This document shows positions 1-7,536 of a stretch of 64,000 bases of DNA, one piece after another. Position 1 is the stretch's first letter; each line of letters begins with the position of its first letter. The stretch is from an uncultured Akkermansia sp. (GTDB lineage Bacteria > Verrucomicrobiota > Verrucomicrobiia > Verrucomicrobiales > Akkermansiaceae). The notes under the pieces were generated by a model. That model searched no databases and was not told where the DNA came from. It saw only the letters and a program-made list of their open reading frames with translations. The translations under genes and the position numbers were made by a program. The stretch is taken from assembly GCA_949296365.1 (NCBI GenBank), contig CASFPZ010000001.1:1-64000 (forward strand), read 5' to 3'.

Positions 1-109
1 CGAGCGTGGCAATGTTGGCAACACTCGCGGCGGTGTCCTCGGCCTCCGGGCGTTTGATCACAAACTCCACGAGCCGCGGCTGGCCGGGGTGCCATTGGTT
101 CCCCAACAT
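1..109 (-). CDS. Partial hypothetical protein, C-terminus outside window
   Basis: An open minus-strand frame of 36 codons runs from an ATG at 109 off the window edge. The peptide starts MLGNQWHPGQPRLVEF and contains no motif I can name. The stretch is strikingly GC-rich compared with the AT-rich 500 bases beside it, which suggests a different origin, for example a phage or transferred segment. No convincing ribosome site is visible. It may equally be the end of a larger decayed gene. Confidence 0.3.
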   Translation of the reverse strand, partial: MLGNQWHPGQPRLVEFVIKRPEAEDTAASVANIATL

Positions 110-609
110 ACACGTTAGAACCTTTTGTAAATGAATTGCCTATGGGATATTCCTTGGGAAGTACAGGATTGTCCGGACATTAGGTCAAGGTAGTTTTGAG
201 ATTACCTATCTGCAGGCAATTGAGAAACGTCGTAACAGATGGTTATTAAGGGAAACTAACCACCTGACTATTCGTTTAGGCAAGTAGGTTGACAATAAGA
301 CACCCCAAAATTGGAGGGTTGGGGTGTGGAAACATTTTCCTAGCAGCACAACCACAAGGGGCAACTTGCTTAAAGAGTTTTACCGGACACTGATGGAACG
401 TTTTATTTCTCAATATCTTATTTGAGAAATAGTCCTTAGAAAGTTGAGATAGGAACACGGGAGAGTTCCCGAGGGCGGGTTGGCTAAGATCAGCGCTAAG
501 ATGTTGGGAATGTTAAGTTGCATGCATCGCTAAATTGTCATAAAAATATATTAAAAAATATAGATAAAGCTTGACATGATGGGAATGATAGAAGAGGTTG
601 AAAGACGTC
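110..609. other. Gene-poor AT-rich stretch
   Basis: I see no supportable gene here; stop codons are dense in every frame. The palindrome TGTCCGGACA lies at 170-179. The 12-mer TTTTACCGGACA lies at 378-389 and recurs at 3269-3280, so the two may be ends of decayed mobile elements. The rest looks like degraded intergenic DNA. Confidence 0.4.
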
Positions 610-849
610 ATGTTATTGCTATATACATTCAACTTGATCATTCTTATTTTGCACCTTATTAGGTGCAATCATATCGTAATAGATCAGTGGTCTTTTACCA
701 GTCCGGCAACTGTTAGGCAAGAGGTTGCTTGTTATCGTTTGAACATTACTGCTAAACAGATCTCTAAAGAATTAGATGATCATATAGTGAACTATTTATC
801 AATTATTACTAATAAAGCATTTATTAATGCTGATAAAGAGATAGGTTAG
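610..849 (+). CDS. Small hypothetical protein with N-terminal hydrophobic segment
   Basis: This is a 79-codon frame from an ATG at 610. A purine-rich GAAGAGG sits about 12 bases upstream, which favours this start over the TTG at 598. The first 17 residues are hydrophobic (LLLYTFNLIILILHLI) and could be a membrane anchor or signal; the rest is polar and lysine-rich. No family is recognised. AT-rich sequence readily yields chance frames of this size, so it may not be expressed. Confidence 0.3.
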   Translation: MLLLYTFNLIILILHLIRCNHIVIDQWSFTSPATVRQEVACYRLNITAKQISKELDDHIVNYLSIITNKAFINADKEIG

Positions 850-943
850 GATAGATTTCTAGTTTCAATCATCAACCACTTTTAATTTTATTGTTATGAC
901 AGATTCGATATATTCTATTAGATTAAAAACAATAGCTCAAACT

Positions 944-2818
944 ATGAATTTGAAATGGATTTGTGCTATAGGTACCATGTTAATTGTTCTTCTTGCAAGT
1001 CTTGTTGGTTGTACGAATAATGATAAACGATGGAGAACGGAAGAAGTTTCAGTTCGAACCCCAGAGGAGCAACAGTTATTTGAAATACTCAAGAATTATA
1101 ATCCTAGTCAATCCTTCCAAAAACTGGAGGAAATTCTTACTCAACTGGATAACGTCAATTTGAAGGATTCAGAGCAGATGACTCCTTTAGGAATTGCTGT
1201 TGATACAAATAATGTTCAAGGAGCAAAGATATTGCTGCAATGTAAGGCTAATGCTAATTGTCGGGTTACATCTAATGGTATTCCAGTTATTCATTTGGCC
1301 ATACGAAGAAGTAATAATGAAATGATCAAACTTTTAATTAATAACAATGCCAAACTTAGCCCTAAATGCATACAAGAAGCTATTACAATTCAAGACAGAG
1401 AGCTAGTTAGGTTTTTGGTCAGTACTCTTAAAGAAGAAAATATCGTTTTCTCTCAGGAAGATAAGCAAGAATTATTGAAAGCATGTATAGAAAAAACTTA
1501 CATAGATGGGTTTGATGAATTAAGAATAAATGATTTATTGCCAGATTTATCTAACGACCGGAATTCATTATTTTTATTACAAAAAAAAGATTCGCCTCAG
1601 TTTCTCGAATTTGCTCGTCTTTTATTTAAGGCAGGGTGTCCAGGGAATGTGACACATAATGATAAAAAGGCAGGGAAAACCTACGATCTTTTAACATTTG
1701 CTCTGGAGTCCGGAACAAACAAAGGCTTTATGGAACAGTTTTTTCAGTTAGCTTTCTATCGTCATGCAAATCCTAATTATGTTATTCCGGAAACGGGGGA
1801 AACAGCGTTGTATCTTGCAGTTAAAAATGAAGCTGATCCTGTTGTTCAACTTCTTCTAAACAAGGGAGCTGATTACAATTTAGCATTAAAAGATTCTTTG
1901 GAAACACCGTTTACATTGGCACTTGTCAACAAAAACGTCAAGGCCGTGCAAGATATGTTGGAGCATAATGCTAATCCAAACGCTCTCTTAGCGATGAAAC
2001 AAGCTAACAAACTATTGACGCCGCTAGGCATTGTCATCATTACTCAGACAACTTCTTCCGGTAGTGATCGCGCTGTGGAAATTATTCAGCTTCTTTTAGA
2101 GAAAGGTGCTGATCCAACAAGCAAAGTCGATGGTAAGAACACGGTGCTTAGGCTTCTCTTGGACAATACCAATTGGGATAGCCGCAGTCGACAACAAGCC
2201 ATTTCGTTGATCATTAAGAAAGGTGGTATTAAAAACCTTCCTGATGAAGATTTTGTATTGTTACTTGATAACCTGATTTCTAATGGGAAAGAAGAAATGG
2301 CTCTTTCTATTTTGAAATCCATTCCTGCGAGGCCAATAGAAGTGAAGATGACCGAACTTCTTTGTAAGGCATGTGCGTTGTTCAAACCTGAGGCTGTCAA
2401 ATTCTTGCTTAAAAATGGAGCGAAAGCGGCTGAACCTGATTACAATGGCAATACGCCTCTATGGTATGCAATTCCAACCCGATTCAGGTTTGATAAAGAT
2501 AAAGACAATGCATTGGCTTGTATTCTTCATTTGAAAGAAGCTGGTGTCACCCAAGCAGATTCCAAAGCACTCAATAAAATCAAAGAGTGCCCTGATAGTA
2601 ATATTCGTGCTTTGTTCGTTCGTGGGACACGAATATCCAAACCATCCCGACCTGTATTAAAAGTATCTAAACCTGCTGTCATTGAGGCTCTGATATCAGC
2701 CAAGCCTTCTGATGCCAGAAAAGCTATTGAGGATATAGACGCCTATATTCAACAATCTAATGACGTCAAGGATAAAATGGCTCTCGAGCAGTTAAAAAAA
2801 CATTACGGAATTATATAA
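944..2818 (+). CDS. Ankyrin-repeat lipoprotein, C-terminus apparently frameshifted
   Basis: This is a predicted outer-membrane or periplasmic lipoprotein. I chose the ATG at 944 over the one at 896 because it places a clean lipoprotein signal, MNLKWICAIGTMLIVLLASLVGC, at the N-terminus with lipobox LVGC. Most of the mature protein is ankyrin-like repeats, seen as TPLGIAVDTNNVQGAKILLQ, ALYLAVKNEADPVVQLLLNK and NTPLWYAIP followed by helical pairs. Ankyrin repeats mediate protein binding, so the partner cannot be deduced. The frame closes at 2818, shortly after an A7 run at 2794-2800. A second open frame with coding character continues to 3152, so the native protein was probably about 110 residues longer. 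The gene is AT-rich compared with the rest of the window and sits alone, which is consistent with transfer. Confidence 0.8.
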   Translation: MNLKWICAIGTMLIVLLASLVGCTNNDKRWRTEEVSVRTPEEQQLFEILKNYNPSQSFQKLEEILTQLDNVNLKDSEQMTPLGIAVDTNNVQGAKILLQCKANANCRVTSNGIPVIHLAIRRSNNEMIKLLINNNAKLSPKCIQEAITIQDRELVRFLVSTLKEENIVFSQEDKQELLKACIEKTYIDGFDELRINDLLPDLSNDRNSLFLLQKKDSPQFLEFARLLFKAGCPGNVTHNDKKAGKTYDLLTFALESGTNKGFMEQFFQLAFYRHANPNYVIPETGETALYLAVKNEADPVVQLLLNKGADYNLALKDSLETPFTLALVNKNVKAVQDMLEHNANPNALLAMKQANKLLTPLGIVIITQTTSSGSDRAVEIIQLLLEKGADPTSKVDGKNTVLRLLLDNTNWDSRSRQQAISLIIKKGGIKNLPDEDFVLLLDNLISNGKEEMALSILKSIPARPIEVKMTELLCKACALFKPEAVKFLLKNGAKAAEPDYNGNTPLWYAIPTRFRFDKDKDNALACILHLKEAGVTQADSKALNKIKECPDSNIRALFVRGTRISKPSRPVLKVSKPAVIEALISAKPSDARKAIEDIDAYIQQSNDVKDKMALEQLKKHYGII

Positions 2819-3152
2819 ATTTTATGGAAATGCTCAAAATATCATTAAAAGTAACGCTCCCTATATAGCCGAAGTTAAAAAATTACATGAAAAGTCCAGG
2901 AATAAGGCTATTAATACCGAAACTGCGCGTAGATTATCTGTAAAACAAAATTATGAAGCCTATAGAATAGAAAAAATGATCCAACAGAATAATTCCGAGA
3001 TTTCTCGTCAAATGTACGACGTGTCAAGACAACTGAGTGATACATATGTGGCTCTTTCGCAAGCTGGGCGTAGCGAAGATAAAGCCATTCTTGTACAAAC
3101 AGCCAAAACAATCTTCGATAAAATCAGAAATTACTCAAGAACGCCTTATTAA
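2796..3152 (+). pseudogene. Out-of-frame C-terminal tail of the ankyrin lipoprotein
   Basis: In the +1 frame relative to the upstream gene, an open stretch of about 118 codons begins immediately after a stop at 2793 and ends with TAA at 3150-3152. It has no start codon near its beginning, yet reads as a charged helical protein (segments such as AEVKKLHEKSRNKA and IEKMIQQNNSEISRQM). Removing one A from the A7 tract at 2794-2800 fuses it with the ankyrin protein as LKNITELYKFYGNAQ. I infer a frameshift or a sequence error rather than a separate gene. Confidence 0.5.
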
Positions 3153-3198
3153 AATAGAGTAAAAATAGAGTACTTAAAAAAGGTCAACGCCATGACTT

Positions 3199-3252
3199 GA
3201 GGTGTCCGTAATGCTTTTTGGTATTAGTATTATTTAGTAAAACGGGCACCTC
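3199..3252. other. Stem-loop before the adenosyltransferase gene
   Basis: GAGGTGTCCG at 3199-3208 pairs with CGGGCACCTC at 3243-3252 (one G-U pair) around a 34-base AT-rich loop. There is no U tract after it. It could end the upstream transcript, be an attenuator, or be the inverted end of a lost mobile element. I see no cobalamin-riboswitch core. Confidence 0.3.
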
Positions 3253-3355
3253 AATCTGCTTTATCCGCTTTTACCGGACAGTAATGGTAATTAGTAGAGG
3301 AAGAATTAGCATTGCGAGAGGCAAAGTATTCAGACATGATGAGGGAGGAAAACGT

Positions 3356-3892
3356 ATGGATAAAAATCGGATATTGATTATGACAGGCTCAGGCAAAGGG
3401 AAAACGACTTCTGCCTTTGGCATGGCGTTGCGTGTTTGGGGACATGGTGGACGAGTCAGCGTGATTCAATCGATCAAACATGAGAGTGGGTCCGGAGAAG
3501 TGGAGGCCTTGCGTTCATTGCCTGGGTGTGAAGTCGTTTGCACGGGGTTAGGGTTTACGCCACGGCGGAACGATGAAACGGCCTGGCGTGAACATGAGTC
3601 AGCAGCACAACAAGGCTGGGAATTGGCGTGTGATAAACTACGGGACATGTCTGTACGCCTCGTGGTATTGGACGAGGTGTTTTATCCCATTCGTTATGGC
3701 TGGTTAACAGAAGAAAGAGTGGAACCAATATTGAGGAGATTTGCCAACGAGGAGGCTGGGCGGATTTTGATTATGACGGGGCGAAATGCTCCGGAATGGT
3801 GTATCAATTTGGCCGATACAGTGAGTTCGATTCAAGAAATCAAACATGCATTGCGCCAAGGAATTGTCGCGCAGGAAGGAGTTGAATATTAA
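3356..3892 (+). CDS. btuR: Cob(I)yrinic acid a,c-diamide adenosyltransferase
   Basis: This is a 178-residue CobA/CobO/BtuR-family enzyme that transfers the adenosyl group of ATP to cob(I)alamin or corrinoid precursors, making adenosylcobalamin in the cytoplasm. The P-loop GSGKGKTTSAFGMAL near residues 12-26 is diagnostic, as is the LVVLDEVFYPIRYGWL segment (Walker B-like) in the middle. I chose the start at 3356 because GAGGGAGGAA at 3341-3350 is a strong ribosome site just upstream; the longer frame from 3218 has no family similarity. Length matches the family. The gene stands alone with no other corrinoid genes nearby, suggesting corrinoid salvage, although pathway genes could lie elsewhere. 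Confidence 0.9.
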   Translation: MDKNRILIMTGSGKGKTTSAFGMALRVWGHGGRVSVIQSIKHESGSGEVEALRSLPGCEVVCTGLGFTPRRNDETAWREHESAAQQGWELACDKLRDMSVRLVVLDEVFYPIRYGWLTEERVEPILRRFANEEAGRILIMTGRNAPEWCINLADTVSSIQEIKHALRQGIVAQEGVEY

Positions 3893-4012
3893 CGAGATCT
3901 GTATGTAGGAACGACCAGAGGGCAACGCGTCTTTTTAATTTCATGAATTACTGTGCAATTCCGTGATTTTGGGGCATACCGGGTTAGATGATAGACGATG
4001 CCCGACGTTGTT

Positions 4013-6523
4013 TCATTGGGCGGGGAGGCGATTGAAGGCTTCCTTTTGGACGTGCTTCTTGCCCTGGTATGAGCTCAGAACGCTTTTGGCGGTAGGATTA
4101 GTAGAATCATTGGTATGCTTTTGGGGATTGATCACCAGGGAGGCTTGGGCACCTTGAATGTCGAGGAAAGCAGGTTTCCTTGGATCTAATTCAGCCAGAA
4201 TCTGGTATCCATCAACAGAGAATTTGCATTTTCCATTGTGGCGAAGGCTGGGGGAAGAAAGGGGCGGATTACCCAGACAGATGATAGATAAGAACCGCAT
4301 GGCTCGGGACGGCTTCAGTGTCGTATAGCTAGCGTGATACTGTTGGGGAAGATCTTTGTACTTCTTTTTGAAGTCGACAGGGGGAATGTAGAATTGGTCA
4401 GTTGTCTCAAGTTTGAGGGGATTTGATCCGAACACATGTACTTGAGCAGCATTGAGCTGTGTGGCAACATTCAGAACGTTGTCGGAAATGGTTTTGAATG
4501 GAGAAGGGGAGTGAAGGAGCCAGGTCCACTGATGGGGAAGTTCAGATTCCAGCACATCGTAGACGACCACGGTGTCAGGACGCAATAAAGCTAGGTGGCG
4601 TTCGAATTTTTGGAGACGAGCGTCAGTAAATCCCCATTTAGGCGTATTAGCAATACCGTTGCGATGATTGAGTTCGAGGAACTGCGAATCAGTTGAAAGA
4701 CGATAGGCCATAGCTGCTTCTCCGCAAACATAAGCAATTTCTTTATTGTTAAGGAAACGTTTGATCCATCCGTACCCTTCGTGGCCGAAAGCTTGTCCGC
4801 AGCCGTCGACTAAAATCCCATTGTGCGCACGCGTATGGCGGTAAGAAGTCAGAGAATGCGGGTCGGCAAACGAGGTGTAATATCCGGTGGAATAAAAGAG
4901 ACGTTCTCCACGGCGTGAGATGTTAAAACAATTTTGGTTGGCATGCATGTGTCCTTTGGCGCCGAAGGGAGATGAACGGAAATATACCGCTGTATCTCGG
5001 TCGGCATGCAGGACGTTGCTGTGGAGAGCCGCCTGACCAGTGCCGTAAAAGACGCGGGCTTGTGGGAGATGTGGTTCCGGTACAGGACGCCATTGAACAT
5101 GGCGAACAATCTGGTACCAAGGTTCGATTTCATTTAATTGGAGCGAGACTGGTTTGTTATTTTGATCGCCGATCGATTGATAGAATCGGAACATGGCAAG
5201 GGAGTCCTTGTTTTCATACCCAACGACCAGAGCCTCTGACCGCCCGACGTCATTGCCCTGACGTATGCGGTCGTGCATGTCTCCAAAGCCGGAAATAGCT
5301 CCTCCTGACGGTGCAAAATAGACAAGGTAATCAGCAAGCGAGCGGTACCAAGGCATTTGGAAAACATCTGCGTTGCCATGGATTTTCATTGTCAATGCCA
5401 TATCAATGATTGCGCTTTTGTTGACGCCGAAATAACCAGGACCTTCCGCCCAACCACCTTCTTGCGTAGCTAGGTTGGGAAAACGCACCAAAAAGAGGTC
5501 GTAAATGTAGCGTAGCATCTTGCGGCTGATGGGCAATTCATGGACAGTCGCCAATGCGGCATGGAAGTTGCCAGAGATTCCCGTTTGCCAAAAGTGGTTT
5601 TCGACTTGGCGGCTTTCGATTTTGCCGCTCCAAGCGTTCAGGTTGAGTTGTAATTGCCGGTCGATAACTCTCAAAATTTTCTCGCGTTCTTGAGAGGACA
5701 ATTCTTTAAACATCAAATCGTAACCTAGGGCAATCATATGGAGGACTTGTGCGCCGATGAGATCGTGTGTCGGCCAAGACAACAGGACTTGCAGACGCTC
5801 GCGAAGCGTAGACAGTATCTGGGGATCGCCAGAGAGCGCCCAGGCTTCCATCAGCGCCCGGAACTTTTTAAGTTCTCGGTTGATTGTGCGAGAGATGACT
5901 TTCCCCTTGGCTGGATTCTCGTCTGAGACTGCTCCTTGGTATGGAGTGTCGCGCAGGATCCGTTTCCCTTTGGCAATGATCGTGTTGAACAACGGATGGC
6001 AACGCGTTTTTTCTTTGAATGAGGCCAATGGTTGTCCCGCGGTCATAAGGAAGGGGTGATGTTGAGGGAGTTTAGCCAGGAACTCGTTCCAAGTGGGGGT
6101 TTCAAAGACAGGAGTTTGTTCAGAGATCAAGAAAGAATAAGGCCCCATAGTGGTTGTTTTCCCCTGGTCGACAATTTCGTATTTCCAATACCATGTTCCC
6201 GGCTTTAACTTTTTGTGTGGATGGTAAAAGCAGAACCGTTGTCCGCTCGATACAAGGGCGGACGATGAGGCAAATGAAGCATCTTGACTTAAATAGACGT
6301 TATAGACCGGATTCCGTTTATTCCAATAACGCTCTGACCGCCATTGCAACGGCGCCGGATTGACGGGGACAGAGACCCCATGGGTTGGCCAAGGGCGACT
6401 GCGCCACGCCTCATATAAGGATGGTGAAGTGTCGTTATGGAATTCTGTGCCTATTGCTTGCATCAGGAAGGTGAAAGCGATAACGAAAAAGAAAATGAAA
6501 GATGGGAGGCAGAGAATTGTCAT
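4013..6523 (-). CDS. Secreted heparinase II-like polysaccharide lyase (PL21-type)
   Basis: This 836-residue secreted protein has a hydrophobic N-terminal signal (SFIFFFVIAFTFLMQAIG). The order is an N-terminal Fn3-like region (about 30-140, with PGTWYWKYEIVDQG), an alpha-toroid lyase domain (about 150-480, with WAEGPGYFG), and a C-terminal beta-sandwich typical of heparinase II/III enzymes. Conserved segments include GKLESRQVENHFW-like sequence near 300, GHMHANQNCFNIS near 530 and SYRHTRAHNGILVDG after it. These carry the His and Tyr residues used for beta-elimination in heparinase II. The family cleaves uronic-acid polysaccharides such as heparan sulfate; the exact substrate cannot be read from sequence. 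The other lyase and GH105 genes lie downstream on the same strand, separated by the HAD gene, suggesting a shared degradation role. Confidence 0.83.
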   Translation of the reverse strand: MTILCLPSFIFFFVIAFTFLMQAIGTEFHNDTSPSLYEAWRSRPWPTHGVSVPVNPAPLQWRSERYWNKRNPVYNVYLSQDASFASSSALVSSGQRFCFYHPHKKLKPGTWYWKYEIVDQGKTTTMGPYSFLISEQTPVFETPTWNEFLAKLPQHHPFLMTAGQPLASFKEKTRCHPLFNTIIAKGKRILRDTPYQGAVSDENPAKGKVISRTINRELKKFRALMEAWALSGDPQILSTLRERLQVLLSWPTHDLIGAQVLHMIALGYDLMFKELSSQEREKILRVIDRQLQLNLNAWSGKIESRQVENHFWQTGISGNFHAALATVHELPISRKMLRYIYDLFLVRFPNLATQEGGWAEGPGYFGVNKSAIIDMALTMKIHGNADVFQMPWYRSLADYLVYFAPSGGAISGFGDMHDRIRQGNDVGRSEALVVGYENKDSLAMFRFYQSIGDQNNKPVSLQLNEIEPWYQIVRHVQWRPVPEPHLPQARVFYGTGQAALHSNVLHADRDTAVYFRSSPFGAKGHMHANQNCFNISRRGERLFYSTGYYTSFADPHSLTSYRHTRAHNGILVDGCGQAFGHEGYGWIKRFLNNKEIAYVCGEAAMAYRLSTDSQFLELNHRNGIANTPKWGFTDARLQKFERHLALLRPDTVVVYDVLESELPHQWTWLLHSPSPFKTISDNVLNVATQLNAAQVHVFGSNPLKLETTDQFYIPPVDFKKKYKDLPQQYHASYTTLKPSRAMRFLSIICLGNPPLSSPSLRHNGKCKFSVDGYQILAELDPRKPAFLDIQGAQASLVINPQKHTNDSTNPTAKSVLSSYQGKKHVQKEAFNRLPAQ

Positions 6524-6649
6524 AAGCAGAGAAGATTAGCTAGATTTTATAGGCCCTGGTGGGAGTTTTGACCCAAAAGCCATCTTGCCTCTAGCCCCCG
6601 GAGCCAGACTCTTGATGAGAACAGGTTTCATCTTCTGAGCTTTTAGAGG

Positions 6650-7279
6650 TCAATCGAGTAAGAATTTCCTGACATCAGCCGGGGATTGTAACACAACAGT
6701 GGAGGGAACAACTGGAATTTCCGCGTGTGCCCAGGCAGCTAAGCCAAAATCTACGCCAGCTGATTGAGCGCAGAGACCATCGCATTCCATATCTCCAATG
6801 TAAAACAGATCGCGAGGAGATAATTTTGTTTGGGAACAGTAAGCAAGAAGAGGCTCCGGCGAAGGTTTGGGACAGGAAACATCGTCGACACAAATGATGG
6901 TTTGGAAGTAAGGCATCATGCCAAATGGGGCAAAATCGTTTTCAATTTCGCTACGAGTTTTTGAAGTGATGATGCCGAGACCGTTCCCACGAACTGCCAA
7001 ATCGCGCAGCAATTCTGGGATGCCATCAAATAAATACATCCAACTCTTATAATGAGTCAGGTTGTGGTTCCACAGCTTTAATACAGGTTCTGGGTCGACG
7101 AATCCCACGCGTTTCAACGCGTCTCGACCAGGAAGACTGAGAACAAAATGCAATTCTTCATCTGTGAATGTGCGATGGAGCAACGTTGCCAAAGTGTCTT
7201 GCAGGCTTTTCAACATGGCCTGGGCGGAATTGAGCATCGTGCCGTCGATGTCAAAGACGATGTGCTTGTACGTGTTCAT
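6650..7279 (-). CDS. HAD-superfamily phosphatase, phosphoglycolate phosphatase-like
   Basis: This 209-residue cytoplasmic hydrolase has the four HAD motifs: FDIDGTMLNS (nucleophile Asp) at the N-terminus, IITSKTRSE (motif II), KPSPEPLL (motif III Lys) and YIGDMECDG (motif IV acidic pair). The cap is helical (C1 type), as in phosphoglycolate and pyrophosphatase-like members. The start at 7279 gives MNTYKHIVFDIDGT, the normal position for motif I; the frame is open to 7468 but that extension resembles no family member. Its substrate is unknown. It lies within a block of lyase genes on the same strand and may act on a phosphorylated sugar or generic metabolite. Confidence 0.85.
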   Translation of the reverse strand: MNTYKHIVFDIDGTMLNSAQAMLKSLQDTLATLLHRTFTDEELHFVLSLPGRDALKRVGFVDPEPVLKLWNHNLTHYKSWMYLFDGIPELLRDLAVRGNGLGIITSKTRSEIENDFAPFGMMPYFQTIICVDDVSCPKPSPEPLLAYCSQTKLSPRDLFYIGDMECDGLCAQSAGVDFGLAAWAHAEIPVVPSTVVLQSPADVRKFLLD

Positions 7280-7497
7280 AAGAATGCGAATGAACAGAAG
7301 CTGGGAACAGAAAACTTCCTGAAACCTTTCCCTATGAAAAGGGGAATCTACCATATTAACAACCGACGAACAAGACTTGCACGAAAAAATACCAGGAATA
7401 ACCTTTCTCCCCTCCAAGAAGAGGAGAGTGAATCTCCCTCTATATGGAGACTTTCCCCTTAGTGTCAATTTTCCTGAAGTGACAATGGAGTGATAGG

Positions 7498-7528
7498 CTC
7501 TCCGGCAGGCAACAAACCCGCCGGAGAG
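7498..7528 (-). terminator. Stem-loop after the BNR-GH105 gene
   Basis: CTCTCCGGC (7498-7506) pairs perfectly with GCCGGAGAG (7520-7528), 9 bases after the gene ending at 7537. There is no U tract, so termination strength is uncertain. Confidence 0.4.
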
Positions 7529-7536
7529 ACGGTAAA

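Noticed and set aside
170-389. A MITE or small insertion element between the two CCGGACA motifs
   Set aside because: The inverted arms are only about 7 bases and no target-site duplication flanks them; reported only as a motif.
3200-3355. A cobalamin riboswitch before the adenosyltransferase gene
   Set aside because: The interval is too short and lacks the conserved cobalamin-box and multi-helix core; only a plain stem-loop is present.
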